Assembly (NCBI GenBank): GCA_004138175.2
Contig: RYFE02000002.1
Location: 248,001 to 312,000 of the forward strand
Direction of reading: 5' to 3'
Origin: Chloroflexales bacterium ZM16-3
Lineage (GTDB): Bacteria > Chloroflexota > Chloroflexia > Chloroflexales > Chloroflexaceae
Length of the DNA: 64,000 nt
This document shows positions 25,004 to 34,438 of this stretch, piece by piece (within the stretch, counting starts at the first letter, position 1; each line of letters begins with the position of its first letter). The notes beneath the pieces are model-generated. The model searched no databases. It saw only the letters and a program-made list of their open reading frames with translations, and had not been told where the DNA came from. Position numbers and translations under genes: made by a program.

Positions 25004-25744
25004 ATGCAGACCATCCGCCTGATCCGCGCGCTCGGCCCGCTGGACGCCCGCAGCGTCCTGCGCGACCCGCTGCTGCGCTGGATGATCATCCTGCCGCTGG
25101 CCTTCGCCCTGGCCTTGCGCGGGGCCATCCCGGCCCTGCTGGCCCAGGTGATGGCCCGGCTGCCCTTCACGATCGACATTGGCCCGCACTACCTGCCCCT
25201 GATGAGCTACGCCCTGCTGCTGATAGCGCCGATGCTGGCCGGGGTGGTGCTCGGCTTCCTGCTACTTGACCTGCGCGACGATGGGGTGCTGGAGGCGCTG
25301 CGGGTCGGCCCGCAGCGCCTGCGCGGCTACCTGCTCTACCGGCTGGCCCTGCCGACGCTGGTGGGCCTGCTGCTCACCCCGGCGCTCTTTTTGGTGGCCG
25401 GGCTGCCGGCTGGCGGGCCGGCGGGGTTAGCCCTGGCCGCCGTTGGCGCGGCCCCCATGGCCGCGCTCTACGCCCTGCTGCTCGGCGCGATCGCCCAGAA
25501 CAAGGTGCAGGGCATCGCCCTGATGAAGCTCTCGGGGCTACTCTTCATCCTGCCAGCCCTCTCACGCTACCTACCCGCGATCTGGCAACTGCCGCTGGCC
25601 CTGGTGCCCACCTACTGGCCAGCCCGGCTGCTCTGGGCGCTCCAGGCCGGCGCGCCCGAGGCGTGGCTCTACCTGATCGGCAGCCTGCTCTACCCGCCGC
25701 TGATCTGCGCGCTGCTGCTGCGCCGGATGGAGCGCCAGAGCTGA
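25004..25744 (+). CDS. ABC exporter permease subunit 2
   Basis: A 246-residue hydrophobic protein with about six helices. The DLRDDGVLEALRVGPQRLRGYLLYR stretch resembles the charged loop found in the other permease. Its role is most likely as the second half of the exporter channel. AAAGGAG precedes the ATG at 25004. It is convergent with the kinase-like gene after 6 bp. Confidence 0.82.
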   Translation: MQTIRLIRALGPLDARSVLRDPLLRWMIILPLAFALALRGAIPALLAQVMARLPFTIDIGPHYLPLMSYALLLIAPMLAGVVLGFLLLDLRDDGVLEALRVGPQRLRGYLLYRLALPTLVGLLLTPALFLVAGLPAGGPAGLALAAVGAAPMAALYALLLGAIAQNKVQGIALMKLSGLLFILPALSRYLPAIWQLPLALVPTYWPARLLWALQAGAPEAWLYLIGSLLYPPLICALLLRRMERQS

Positions 25745-25750
25745 TGGGCA

Positions 25751-26404
25751 TCACGCGCGCACGCCATCGTCGGCGCTGAGGGCGCTCGTGCGCCATGCCT
25801 GCGCGATCAGCTCAACCACCTGCTCGGGCGTGAGCTGTGCGGTGTCGATCATCAGGTGGTAGTGGTCGGCCTCACGCCAGTTCGCGTTGTAGAACTGCTT
25901 GATATAGCGCGCGCGGTCGTTGTCGCGCTGGGTGATGCGGCGCTCCGCCTCGGCCCGGTTCACCTTCATGCGCCCCATAATCGTCGTCACCCGCCGCTCC
26001 AGGGGCGCGTACAGCCCCACGTGCATCACGCCCGGCCAGCCGGCCAGCGCGAAGCTCGCGCCGTGACCCACGATGATCACCTTATCGCGGCGGGCCGCAG
26101 CTGTGATCACCTGGCAGGTCACCTGGTGGTAGAGCGTATCGTCGATCGGTGCCGGCACGACCTCGCTCGACGCCGCACCCCCGGCCAACTCGCCGGCGGC
26201 CCAGAGCATGGTGATCGCCCGATCCAGCAGCCCGGCCATCCGCTCATCGTGCTCATCGGCCATATCCTCGGCGATATGTAGCTCGTGGGCCACATCGCGC
26301 ACAATCTCCCGGTCCACATAGCTGAATCCGAGCTGCTCCGCGAGCTTGCGGGCGATGTCGCGCCCGCCGCAGCCCATCTGGTACTCAATGGTGATCACAG
26401 TCAT
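25751..26404 (-). CDS. cytidylate-kinase-like protein
   Basis: A 217-residue protein of the cytidylate kinase-like family (PF13189). The N-terminal ITIEYQMGCGGRDIARKLAEQLG is a divergent P-loop: GCGGRDIA in place of GxxGSGKS. LGFSYVDREIVRD and VIIVGHGASFAL are also typical. Members are thought to be nucleotide kinases of unknown substrate; many are not true CMP kinases. A MITE lies in the 168-bp gap between this gene and the MarR gene, which are on the same strand. Confidence 0.72.
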   Translation of the reverse strand: MTVITIEYQMGCGGRDIARKLAEQLGFSYVDREIVRDVAHELHIAEDMADEHDERMAGLLDRAITMLWAAGELAGGAASSEVVPAPIDDTLYHQVTCQVITAAARRDKVIIVGHGASFALAGWPGVMHVGLYAPLERRVTTIMGRMKVNRAEAERRITQRDNDRARYIKQFYNANWREADHYHLMIDTAQLTPEQVVELIAQAWRTSALSADDGVRA

Positions 26405-26435
26405 GGGTGTTTGTCCTCAGTGTATTGGCGAAGAC

Positions 26436-26561
26436 GCAATGCCGTAGACGTAACGCTGTCACATATGTCACGCTGAGCGAAGCGAAGCGTCCCGGTGTCC
26501 CTATCGCCCGCCGGGACGCTTCGCTTCGCTCAGCGTGACAGGGCGAGTTTTGCGGTATTGC
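26436..26561. mobile_element. MITE-like element 5 (longer variant)
   Basis: A 126-bp element from GCAATGCCG to GTTTTGCGGTATTGC, with arms CACGCTGAGCGAAGCGAAGCGTCCCGG and complement. Its right end GGGCGAGTTTTGCGGTATTGC is close to the right end of the insertion sequence at 56995. No convincing target duplication flanks it. Confidence 0.65.
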
Positions 26562-26572
26562 AGTGGAACACA

Positions 26573-27058
26573 TTACTTCGATGATATCGATGTATTGGCA
26601 GCCGTCTGATTGACGCGCAGGATCGCGCTCAGGCCGCGCACCAGCGCCGCCAGATCGGCGAGATCGAGGCAGCCGAGCAGCGCATGGATATGCTCGCGCC
26701 GACCCTGCTGGAGCGTCTCGATCAGCTCCGCGCCCGCCGGTGCCAGCTGCACCATCGTCCGCCGCCGGTCATCTGCGTCGGCCACCCGCTCCACCAGCGC
26801 AACGCTTTCCAGACGGTCAACCAGGTGGCTGACGGTGGATTGGGTGACGCCCAGCACCTCGGCCAGCGCGTTCACCGTGAACGGCCCTCTGCGCGCCACC
26901 ACGAACAGGGTCTTAAACTGGGCCATGGTCAGCTCAAGCTGCATCCAGCGCGGGATGGCCGTGTTCTGCAAGGTCAGGAACAGCTGGCGATGAAGCTCAA
27001 AGACCGTCTCGATCAGGTCGGCTTTGGGGTCGGAGAGCGGATGTGGCTCGGGCGGCAT
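26573..27058 (-). CDS. MarR-family transcriptional regulator
   Basis: A 161-residue winged-helix regulator. The DNA-binding part, FTVNALAEVLGVTQSTVSHLVDRLE, then ADADDRRRTMVQL (wing), is typical MarR. It is transcribed away from the RND pump at 27322 and shares a 263-bp control region with it. MarR proteins commonly repress adjacent efflux genes and are released by small phenolic or lipophilic ligands, so it probably controls the pump. The Lys-ended C-terminal tail is short. Confidence 0.85.
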   Translation of the reverse strand: MPPEPHPLSDPKADLIETVFELHRQLFLTLQNTAIPRWMQLELTMAQFKTLFVVARRGPFTVNALAEVLGVTQSTVSHLVDRLESVALVERVADADDRRRTMVQLAPAGAELIETLQQGRREHIHALLGCLDLADLAALVRGLSAILRVNQTAANTSISSK

Positions 27059-27077
27059 TGTCCGGCTCCCTTATCTT

Positions 27078-27166
27078 AGACAAGATTTCAGATTGCAGAT
27101 TGCAGATTTGGTGCAGAAGAACGCTATTCACGGCATCAAACTGTAAAGCAACCTGAAATCTTGTCT
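27078..27166. promoter_or_regulatory. 14-bp inverted repeat in the MarR/RND control region
   Basis: AGACAAGATTTCAG (27078-27091) and its perfect complement at 27153-27166. The arms are 61 bp apart, near the MarR start codon. It may be a regulator site or the ends of a decayed repeat. An ATTGCAG heptamer run and four TATCGGC heptamers (27186-27210) lie beside it. Confidence 0.35.
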
Positions 27167-27249
27167 TACGCTGATAGCGCCAGATATATCGGCTATCGGC
27201 TATCGGCCTATTATATGCGCGACCTCGAATATTTTGCAAGCCGTTCATA

Positions 27250-27277
27250 TTGACAACATCGAAATATATGTTACGCT
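27250..27277 (+). promoter_or_regulatory. probable promoter of the RND operon
   Basis: A consensus TTGACA at 27250-27255 is followed after 16 bp by TACGCT (27272-27277), 45 bp before the RND start codon. The -10 match is weak. Confidence 0.4.
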
Positions 27278-27321
27278 CTTGACGAACGACGCCATCTATC
27301 TCGCCACGAGGTTGCCCGTCT

Positions 27322-30300
27322 ATGAGCAGTACCCGTCCCAAAGAGCGGTTGAAGGGCATGCCGATCTCCGACCTCGCCATCCAGCAGCCGGTCTTCATCA
27401 CTATGATGATGCTGCTGGCGATCGTGATCGGCCTGCTGGCCTACAGCTCGCTGCCAGTCAACAACTTGCCCGACTTCTCAATGCCGATCGTCTCGGTCTC
27501 GGTGACGTACCCCGGCGCCGGGCCGGAGACCGTCGCCCAGCAGGTGGCCCAGCCGATCGAGGAGGCGATCAACACGATCAGCGGGGTTGATACGATCAAC
27601 TCCACGGCGAGCGAGGGCATCGCCCAGATCATGGTCACCTTCGGCGAGGGCGTCGATATTAGCCAGGGCTTGCAGAACGTGCGCGAGAAGGTGAGCGCCG
27701 TGGTCCCACGGCTGCCGCGCGACACGGGCGACCCGATCTACCAGCAGTTCGATGTGGGCGCGCTGCCGGTGCTCCAGCTGGCCGTCGCTAGCGACGGCTC
27801 GCTCTCGCCGCTCCAGCTGCGCCAGCTGATCGACGACGCCTTCGTCCCCACGATCCAGCGCATCGCTGGCGTCGGCTCGGTCACGGTGAGCGGCGGCCAG
27901 GCCCGCCAGATCAATGTGCTGCTCGACCTGGAGCGGCTCAGCGCCTACCAGGTGGCCCCCTCGCAGATCAGCGCGTCGATCCGCAACGCCAACACCAACC
28001 TGGGCCTGGGCAACGTCGACACCGGCGACCAGAGCATTAGCCTGCGCGCCCCCAGCCAGATCACCGGGGCTGAGGATATCGCTAAGCTGCCGATCACCGG
28101 CACCCGCTACACCGTCGGCGATGTGGCCGAGGTGGTAGACGGCGTAACCGACACCAATCGCCACGAGCGGCTCAACGGCCAGGATGCGGTCAGCATCAGC
28201 GTGGTCAAGCAGGCCAAGTCCAACACCGTGGCCGTGGCCGACGCCGCCCACGCCGAGCTCAACCGGCTCTTCGCGGCCCACCCCGAGCTGAAGCAGATCA
28301 TCACCCTCGACCAGTCGATCCAGGTCAGCCAGTCGGTTGAGAGCTCGCTGGAGGAGATGATCCTGGCGATCATCGCGGCGCTGCTGGTGGTGCTGTTCTT
28401 CTTCCGCGACCTGCGCAACACCCTGGTGACGATGGCCGGCCTGCCGGTGATCCTGATCCTCACCTTCGGCGCGCTGGCCCTCTTCGGCATCACGATCAAT
28501 ATCATCTCGCTGCTGGCGCTCTCGCTCTCGGTGGGCCTGGTGATCGACGATGCGATCGTGGTGCGCGAGAATATCTTCCGCTATATGGAGCGCGGCTACT
28601 CGGCCCGCCAGGCCGCCAGCAAGGCCACCGCCGAGGTGGCGCTCTCGGTGGTGGCGATGACCCTGACGGTTGTCGCGGTGTTCCTGCCCGTCGCCCTGAC
28701 CACCGGCATCACCGGCTTTATCTTCAAGGCCTTCGGCCTGACCGTGGCCAGCGCCATGCTGCTCTCGCTGGTCGAGGCGTTCACCTTCGCGCCGATGCTC
28801 TCGGCCAACCTCTTCGGCAGCCAGCGGGTGGCTCACCACGGCCACCAGGCGCTGTCGGACGACGCGGAGGAGGGCGACCCCGACGCTGCGCCGGTGGATG
28901 AGGCCAGCGATGAGATCGGCTGGCTCGGCCAGGGATACGAGCGCGTGCTGACCTGGAGCCTGCGCCACCGCCTGATCCTGCTCGGCCTAGCCGCCCTGGT
29001 GCTGGTCGCCAGCATCGGCGTCGCCTCGGGCATGAAGGTGAACTTCCTCTCCTCGCAGCTGACCGAGACCTTTGTGGTGGGCTTCGAGCTGCCGCCGGGC
29101 AGCTCGATCCAGCGCACCGACGCGCTGGCCCGCCAGGCCGAGGCGCTCATCCAGGCCGACCCCGATGTCCTCGCGGTGCAGGCGTCGGTGGGCGGCGCCG
29201 GCACCCCCGAGCGCGGATCGCTGACTGTGCGCACGCGCAATGTCACGATTGCTGAGACGGTGCGCGAGCGTCTGCGCGCCCAGCTGGCCTTCCTGCCGAG
29301 CCTGATCTACAGCGCCCAGAGCTTCTCGGGCATGGGCGGCACCGGCGTCACCGGGCGCAACATCCAGGTGAATGTGCGCTCGGCGCTGCCGGCCTCCGAG
29401 CTGGCCCCAATCGCGGCGCAGATTGAGGCGGCGGCGCGCACCATCCCGGGCATGGTCGATGTCGGCTCGACCTACCAGACCGGCCGCCCGGAGGTGCAGT
29501 TCTTCGTCGACCCGGTGCGCGCCGGCCAGCTCGGCATCACCAGCAACGACCTGGCCTCGTCGGTGCGGGCGCTGATCAACGGCGACACGGCGACCACCCT
29601 GCGCCAGGGGACAGAGGCGATCGACATTGTGGTGCGCCTGGCCGAGGGCCAGCGCAGCAGCACGGCCGACCTGGCCGCGATCATGCTGCCCTCGGCGCAG
29701 GGCGGCGTGCCGATCAGCGCGGTGGCCAATGTGCAGATGGGCACCAGCCTGACCAGCCTGCGCCGCACCGATATGCAGAACGAGATCGTGATCGGGGCCA
29801 ACATCGGGCCGGGCCATAACCAGACCGAGCTCCAGGCCGAGCTCCAGGCGGAGATCGACAAGATCGTCTTCCCGCGCGACCAGGTGGTGGTGGGCTTCGG
29901 CGGCACCCTCCAGAATATGAGCGAGGGCTTCAGCTCGCTCTTTATCGCCATGGGCCTCTCGGTGCTGTTCGTCTACATGGTGCTGGCCTCGCAGTTCGGC
30001 TCGTTCAGCCAGCCGATCGTGATCATGCTGGCCATGCCCTTCAGCTTCATCGGGGCCTTCGTGGCCCTGCGGCTCACCGGATTGCCGCTGGACATCACCG
30101 GCATGATCGGCCTGATCATGCTGATGGGCCTGGTGGTGAAGAACTCGATCCTGCTGGTGGACTTCACCAACAAGCTGCGGGCCAGCGGGCTGGAGAAGCA
30201 CCAGGCGATCGCTCGCGCCGGGGCGATCCGGCTGCGCCCCATCCTGATGACCTCGGCGGCGATCATCGCCGGCGCGGTGCCGACCGCCCTGGGCATCCAC

Positions 30301-30519
30301 ATCTTCAGCAGCGGCGCCGGCTCCGAGTTCCGCCGCAGCCTGGCGATCGTGCTGATCGGCGGGATGCTCACCTCAACCCTGCTGACCCTGGTGGTAGTGC
30401 CCACGGCCTACAGCGTGCTCGACTCGGCGACGGGCCGATTCAGCAGGCTGTTCCGCCGCCAGAAACCTGCTGTTGTGCCGCCGCCTGCCAATCCGGTGGC
30501 CGCGCCCGAGGGGCAGTAG
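27322..30519 (+). CDS. RND-family efflux permease (AcrB/HAE1 type)
   Basis: A 1065-residue proton-driven exporter. It has an N-terminal helix (MMMLLAIVIGLLAYSSLP), a large loop, helix bundle with VIDDAIVVRENIFRYME (the proton-relay Asp pair), a second large loop after residue 560, and a final helix bundle. LVVVPTAYSVLD ends the core. Size is normal. It is followed after a MITE by a lipoprotein adaptor, with no outer-membrane channel gene. Together with the MarR gene upstream this is a typical regulated efflux cluster. ATG 27322 has GAGG upstream; an in-frame ATG at 27358 is an alternative. Confidence 0.92.
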   Translation: MSSTRPKERLKGMPISDLAIQQPVFITMMMLLAIVIGLLAYSSLPVNNLPDFSMPIVSVSVTYPGAGPETVAQQVAQPIEEAINTISGVDTINSTASEGIAQIMVTFGEGVDISQGLQNVREKVSAVVPRLPRDTGDPIYQQFDVGALPVLQLAVASDGSLSPLQLRQLIDDAFVPTIQRIAGVGSVTVSGGQARQINVLLDLERLSAYQVAPSQISASIRNANTNLGLGNVDTGDQSISLRAPSQITGAEDIAKLPITGTRYTVGDVAEVVDGVTDTNRHERLNGQDAVSISVVKQAKSNTVAVADAAHAELNRLFAAHPELKQIITLDQSIQVSQSVESSLEEMILAIIAALLVVLFFFRDLRNTLVTMAGLPVILILTFGALALFGITINIISLLALSLSVGLVIDDAIVVRENIFRYMERGYSARQAASKATAEVALSVVAMTLTVVAVFLPVALTTGITGFIFKAFGLTVASAMLLSLVEAFTFAPMLSANLFGSQRVAHHGHQALSDDAEEGDPDAAPVDEASDEIGWLGQGYERVLTWSLRHRLILLGLAALVLVASIGVASGMKVNFLSSQLTETFVVGFELPPGSSIQRTDALARQAEALIQADPDVLAVQASVGGAGTPERGSLTVRTRNVTIAETVRERLRAQLAFLPSLIYSAQSFSGMGGTGVTGRNIQVNVRSALPASELAPIAAQIEAAARTIPGMVDVGSTYQTGRPEVQFFVDPVRAGQLGITSNDLASSVRALINGDTATTLRQGTEAIDIVVRLAEGQRSSTADLAAIMLPSAQGGVPISAVANVQMGTSLTSLRRTDMQNEIVIGANIGPGHNQTELQAELQAEIDKIVFPRDQVVVGFGGTLQNMSEGFSSLFIAMGLSVLFVYMVLASQFGSFSQPIVIMLAMPFSFIGAFVALRLTGLPLDITGMIGLIMLMGLVVKNSILLVDFTNKLRASGLEKHQAIARAGAIRLRPILMTSAAIIAGAVPTALGIHIFSSGAGSEFRRSLAIVLIGGMLTSTLLTLVVVPTAYSVLDSATGRFSRLFRRQKPAVVPPPANPVAAPEGQ

Positions 30520-30538
30520 GGGCGACGCTTGCCCCTAC
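30516..30538. terminator. hairpin at the end of the RND gene
   Basis: GTAGGGGC and GCCCCTAC pair around GACGCTT and include the stop codon. There is no T-run, so it may be a weak terminator or an mRNA 3'-end stabiliser before the adaptor gene. Confidence 0.45.
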
Positions 30539-30556
30539 TCGCACATACCCGATAAC

Positions 30557-30670
30557 GCAGTAGAGCATACGTAACGCTGTCACCCTGAGCGAAGCGAAGG
30601 GTCCCGGCCGGGATTCTTCGCTTCGCTCAGAATGACATGACGCTTCATAGCGTTACTTCTACAGTATTGC
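30557..30670. mobile_element. MITE-like element 6
   Basis: A 114-bp element from GCAGTAGAGCATACG to TCTACAGTATTGC, with internal arms in the opposite orientation to elements 2 and 4. Flanks ccgataac and ccggtagc match at 6 of 8. It sits inside the RND-adaptor operon, between permease and adaptor. Confidence 0.75.
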
Positions 30671-30700
30671 CCGGTAGCCTTATAAGGAGAGCTATTTTTC

Positions 30701-32110
30701 ATGACATCCCGACGTTTTGCCACGATCCTGGCGGCCGGCCTGCTGGGCCTCGCCGCCTGCGCCGCGCCCGCCGCCAGCACCAGCCCGACCGCGATCCCGG
30801 TGGCCCCTGTCCCGACCGAGGCTTCGCCAATGGCCACCGCCGCGCCGACAGTTGACCCGGCCGCCCAGCAGCAGCCCGGCACGGCACCGATCAACATCAA
30901 CAGCGCGCTCGCCATCACCGCCGAAGGCGCGATCATGCCCACCCAGGACGCCAGCCTGCTCTTTGGAGTCCAGGGGACGGTGGGCACGGTGCTGGTTCAC
31001 GAGGGCGACCATGTGGACGCCGGGCAGGTGCTGGCCGGGCTCACCACCGAAGCGCTCGATCTCCAGGTGGCCCAGGCCCAGGCAGCGCTGGCTGGTGCCC
31101 AGGCAGCGCTGGCTGGCGTTGATGAGGGGCCAAGGGCCGCCTCTGTGGCCGCCGCCCAGGCCCAAGTGCGCTCCGCCGAGGCGGCGCTGGCCCAGCTGAA
31201 GGCCGGGCCGAAGGTGCAGGATGTCACCAGCGCGCAGGCTGGCCTGGCGGCCGCCCAGGCCAACATGGAGAGCCAGCGGATTAATCTCTCGTCCGCGAAG
31301 AATCGAGCTGACTCTGCGGTTGAGCAGGCGGCCAACGCATTGCGCAGCGCCCAGGACAGTTACAGCACGACCTACTGGAAGAACCGCGAGCTTGAGAAGC
31401 TCCCCGGCGACCTGCCTCAGTCGGCGAAGGACGCCGAGGCGGCGGCGCTGCGTGCGGTATCCAACGCCGAGGAGGGGCTGCGCCAGGCCGAGATCGCCGC
31501 AGAGAGCGCCCGCCTGGCGGAGCAGACCGGCATCCAGGCCGCCGAGCAGCAGGTGAACCAGGCCCAGGCGGCCCTCGATAAGCTCCAGGCGGGCGCAACG
31601 TCCGACCAGATCGCTGCGGCCACCGCCCAGGTCGCTCAGGCCCGCTCGCAGCTCGACGCGCTGACCAACCCGACCACGGCGTCCCAGCGGGCGCAGCGCG
31701 AGGCGTCGGTGGCCCAGGCTCAGGCAGCGCTTGAGTCGGCGCAGTATAACCGCTCCCAGGCCGACCTGAAGGCTCCCTTTGCCGGCGTGGTCGCCGAGGT
31801 CAACATCGATGTGGGCGACCCGAGCTCAAGCGCAGGCGCGGCGGCCATCCGGCTGATCGACCTGAGCGATCTCACCGCCGAGGTGGATGTCAGCGACGTG
31901 GACATCGCCGGGGTGCAGGTGGGCCAGCATGCGACGCTGCTGGTGCAGTCGCTGCCCAATGTCACCTTCAGCGGGAAGGTGATCTACATCGCCCCGGCGG
32001 CGACGGTGAACGGGAATGTCCGCACCTACACCGTGCGCATCTCCATCGACGACCAGAGCGGGCTGCTGTCCGGGATGCGCGTGCGGGCGACGATCACGCC
32101 CGCGACCTAG
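30701..32110 (+). CDS. RND efflux adaptor lipoprotein (HlyD/MFP family)
   Basis: A 469-residue adaptor. The N-terminal signal with lipobox LAAC (Cys near residue 20) implies lipid anchoring at the outside of the membrane. A Pro/Thr/Ala-rich spacer follows, then a lipoyl-like half (GTVGTVLVHEGDHVDAGQVLAGL), a long Ala/Gln-rich coiled-coil (about residues 115-325), the second half-motif LKAPFAGVVAEVNIDVGDP and a beta-barrel domain. The coiled coil is longer than in many adaptors and internally repetitive. AAGGAGA precedes the start. It ends tail to tail with surE, overlapping by 4 bp. Confidence 0.88.
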   Translation: MTSRRFATILAAGLLGLAACAAPAASTSPTAIPVAPVPTEASPMATAAPTVDPAAQQQPGTAPININSALAITAEGAIMPTQDASLLFGVQGTVGTVLVHEGDHVDAGQVLAGLTTEALDLQVAQAQAALAGAQAALAGVDEGPRAASVAAAQAQVRSAEAALAQLKAGPKVQDVTSAQAGLAAAQANMESQRINLSSAKNRADSAVEQAANALRSAQDSYSTTYWKNRELEKLPGDLPQSAKDAEAAALRAVSNAEEGLRQAEIAAESARLAEQTGIQAAEQQVNQAQAALDKLQAGATSDQIAAATAQVAQARSQLDALTNPTTASQRAQREASVAQAQAALESAQYNRSQADLKAPFAGVVAEVNIDVGDPSSSAGAAAIRLIDLSDLTAEVDVSDVDIAGVQVGQHATLLVQSLPNVTFSGKVIYIAPAATVNGNVRTYTVRISIDDQSGLLSGMRVRATITPAT

Positions 32111-32916
32111 ATCGTGGTGAGCCCGGCGGCGGCCAGCGCATCTGTCAGGCTCACATCATCGCGGCTGACCAGGGGCGAGAGCGGGGTGACGGAGACGTAG
32201 CCTGCGCGAATCGCCCCGTCGTCGCTCGTCTCCGAGAAGGTGGGCACCCGCTCGCGCACGAACTGGAAGCGCACCCGCCGTCGCCCCTCCTCGTCCTCCG
32301 GTTCGGTGGGCAGATCGAGGTAGCGCCCGTAGAAGAAGTCCGAGATGCTCGTCTGGCGGAAGCCGCGCACCTCGGCGATCTCGTGGATGTGCGGGACGTT
32401 GACGTTGAGCACGAGCGGGCCGCGTCCGCGCAGGCTATCGAGCAGCGGGAAGAGCTGAACGGCGGCCCACGACGCCGTGGCCCAGGGCATGGGCGAGTCG
32501 CCCACGAACTGGAGCGAGACAGCCATGGCGGGCAGCCCCCACAGGGCGGCGACCATGGCCGCGCCCACCGTGCCGCTAAGCAGTACGTTGCTACCGCTGT
32601 TCAGCCCGCGGTTGATCCCCGAGACCACCACATCGGCGGGAGGGCAGACACCGACGAGCATCCCCGCAGTGACGCAGCCCACCGGCGTGCCGCTGAAGGC
32701 GAAGGCTGCGATCTCGGCGTGGGCCGGGTCGGGCGCGGGCACGGCGCGGATATGGTGATCGGCGCGAAACGGCAGGCTCATACCGGTGCCGCTCTGCTCG
32801 CTCTCAGGTGCGACGATCGTCACCTGGCCGAGCCCGGCGCTACGCAGCGCCCCGGCCAGCGCCCACAGGCCGGGGCTATCGATCCCGTCATCGTTCGTCA
32901 CCAGAATATGCATCAA
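32107..32916 (-). CDS. surE: 5'/3'-nucleotidase SurE
   Basis: A 269-residue metal-dependent phosphatase of nucleoside monophosphates. The N-terminal ILVTNDDGIDSPGL contains the catalytic Asp pair, and SGTPVGCV and VVSGINRGLNSGSNVLLSGTVGAA are the other family blocks. Length is usual. It lies 12 bp downstream of pyrD on the same strand, which suggests an operon and a shared nucleotide theme. Confidence 0.92.
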   Translation of the reverse strand: MMHILVTNDDGIDSPGLWALAGALRSAGLGQVTIVAPESEQSGTGMSLPFRADHHIRAVPAPDPAHAEIAAFAFSGTPVGCVTAGMLVGVCPPADVVVSGINRGLNSGSNVLLSGTVGAAMVAALWGLPAMAVSLQFVGDSPMPWATASWAAVQLFPLLDSLRGRGPLVLNVNVPHIHEIAEVRGFRQTSISDFFYGRYLDLPTEPEDEEGRRRVRFQFVRERVPTFSETSDDGAIRAGYVSVTPLSPLVSRDDVSLTDALAAAGLTTI

Positions 32917-32928
32917 GAACTCCTCGCT

Positions 32929-33951
32929 TTACGCCAGGGCGCGGGCGATCCTCCGCACCGCGCCCGGCCCCTCGTAGATCAGGCCGGTGTAGATCTGGAT
33001 CAGGTCGGCACCGGCCTCGCGCATGCGAAGGGCGTCGTCAGGGGTGAAGATGCCACCCACGCCGATGATCGGCAGGCCGGGGCCGGCCTCGCGCCGGATG
33101 AAGCGTACCACCTCCAGCGCCCGGCCCGCCAGGGGCCGCCCGCTCAGCCCACCGGCCTCGCCCGCGCGCAGGTGGCCCGCCACGCCGGCCCGGTCGAGGG
33201 TTGTGTTGGTGGCGATCAGCCCGCTCACGCCGTGCTCAGCGCACACCTCCAGCAGCTCGCTGATCGCCGGGTCGCTTAGGTCGGGGGCGATCTTCACCAG
33301 CAGCGGCTTAGGCGGGCTATGGCGGGCATGGCTGATCCGCGTGTTGATCATCTGGAGGGCGGCCAGCAGCCCACCGAGCTGCGCGCGATCCTGGAGGCTG
33401 CGCAGGCCCGGCGTGTTCGGCGAGCTGACGTTGATGGCGAAGTAGCTGCCGCAGTCGTAGAGGGTGCGGAAGGAGGCGCAGTAGTCATCAGTGGCCTGCT
33501 CCAGCGGCGTGACCTTCGACTTCCCCAGGCTGACGCCGACCGGGATGGGCGGCGAGCCAAGGGCCTTCAGGCGGGCGGCCAGGGCCGAGGAGCTCGCGTT
33601 GTTAAAGCCCATGCGGTTGATCAGCGCCTCGTGCTGAGGCAGCCGGAAGAGCCGTGGGCGAGGGTTGCCCGGCTGCGCCCGCCATGTCACCGTGCCGACC
33701 TCGACGTGGCCGAAGCCCATTGCCGCCCAGGCCGGGATGGCCACGCCATTCTTATCCATGCCGGCGGCCAGGCCAACCCGGTTGGGGAAGCGCACCCCGA
33801 ACAGCGTATACTCCAGCGACGGGTCGCGCATAGCCGGGAGCGGCAGGCGGCCAAGTAGGGCCAGTATCGTCAGCGTAAACTCGTGGATCGCCTCGGCGTC
33901 CCCGCCGGCGGCGCGGAACAGGATCGGGCGGAGGATGTGCTTGTAAAGCAT
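32929..33951 (-). CDS. pyrD: dihydroorotate dehydrogenase (quinone), class 2
   Basis: A 340-residue FMN enzyme of pyrimidine synthesis that passes electrons to membrane quinones. The N-terminal amphipathic segment ([11 protein letters not shown]) is the class 2 membrane-binding region. [26 protein letters not shown] with the catalytic Ser, and [11 protein letters not shown] are visible. No other pyrimidine gene is adjacent. A pair of perfect hairpins precedes the gene on its upstream side. Confidence 0.93.
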   Translation of the reverse strand: MLYKHILRPILFRAAGGDAEAIHEFTLTILALLGRLPLPAMRDPSLEYTLFGVRFPNRVGLAAGMDKNGVAIPAWAAMGFGHVEVGTVTWRAQPGNPRPRLFRLPQHEALINRMGFNNASSSALAARLKALGSPPIPVGVSLGKSKVTPLEQATDDYCASFRTLYDCGSYFAINVSSPNTPGLRSLQDRAQLGGLLAALQMINTRISHARHSPPKPLLVKIAPDLSDPAISELLEVCAEHGVSGLIATNTTLDRAGVAGHLRAGEAGGLSGRPLAGRALEVVRFIRREAGPGLPIIGVGGIFTPDDALRMREAGADLIQIYTGLIYEGPGAVRRIARALA

Positions 33952-33962
33952 CCCAAATCATG

Positions 33963-34040
33963 TTTTTTGTTGGGGCTGGGCGGCGAAGCCGCCCAGCCCC
34001 AACAAAAAAAATACTGTGGGGGCGGCGAAGCCGCCCCCAC
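33963..34040. repeat. two GCGAAGC-capped hairpins
   Basis: A perfect 22-bp stem, 33963-33984 with 33988-34009, and an 11-bp stem, 34016-34026 with 34030-34040, each around GAA. The first ends in A/T runs on both sides, so on either strand it has a stem followed by T and can act as a terminator. It lies between a small unknown gene and pyrD. Confidence 0.75.
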
Positions 34041-34060
34041 ACACCCCCACCGGGAGGTGC

Positions 34061-34396
34061 CTAAAACGGCTCGACGCCAACCTCGGAGAGATCCTCGGCG
34101 AAGCGCTCCATATCGCGCACGCCGCGCATCTTATCGAGCCGGCCCAGCAGCCGACGGCGGTCGGCCTCGTCGGTGATCACCGCCCGCTCAATATACTGGC
34201 GCAGATAGATTTTTAGCAGCTCCATCTGGCTGGCGCTCAGATCCTCGCTGCGCATAAAGACCTCGACGGCCGCGTTGAGCGCGCCGCTGGTCTCCTCCAT
34301 CCAGAAGCGCGGCGGTTTGGCCACCGCGAAGGGGTAGGGGTAGTCGGCGTTCTCGACAAAGGTGAGCGGGCCGATGATCTCTGGATCTTGTGTCAT
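34061..34396 (-). CDS. conserved-looking hypothetical protein
   Basis: A 111-residue soluble protein with no signal or membrane segment. Acidic and aromatic in its first half (NADYPYPFAVAKPPRFWMEE), helical and charged in the second (DEADRRRLLGRLDKMRGVRD). I do not recognise a domain. Codon use matches its neighbours, and the upstream region has a hairpin rather than a shadow of another gene. It lies downstream of the Pta-like gene on the same strand and may be co-transcribed. Confidence 0.6.
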   Translation of the reverse strand: MTQDPEIIGPLTFVENADYPYPFAVAKPPRFWMEETSGALNAAVEVFMRSEDLSASQMELLKIYLRQYIERAVITDEADRRRLLGRLDKMRGVRDMERFAEDLSEVGVEPF

Positions 34397-34407
34397 AATT
34401 CTATCGT

Positions 34408-34438
34408 GGTAGAGACGCCCCGGCGGGGCGTCTCTACC
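34408..34438. terminator. 14-bp perfect hairpin, second copy
   Basis: GGTAGAGACGCCCC-ggc-GGGGCGTCTCTACC, the same sequence as at 14046-14074. It overlaps the stop codon of the Pta-like gene and separates it from the small gene downstream. Confidence 0.6.

Noticed and set aside
26436-26561. 8-bp target duplication around MITE 5
   Set aside because: The flanks gcgaagac and agtggaac match at only two positions, so no duplication is claimed.
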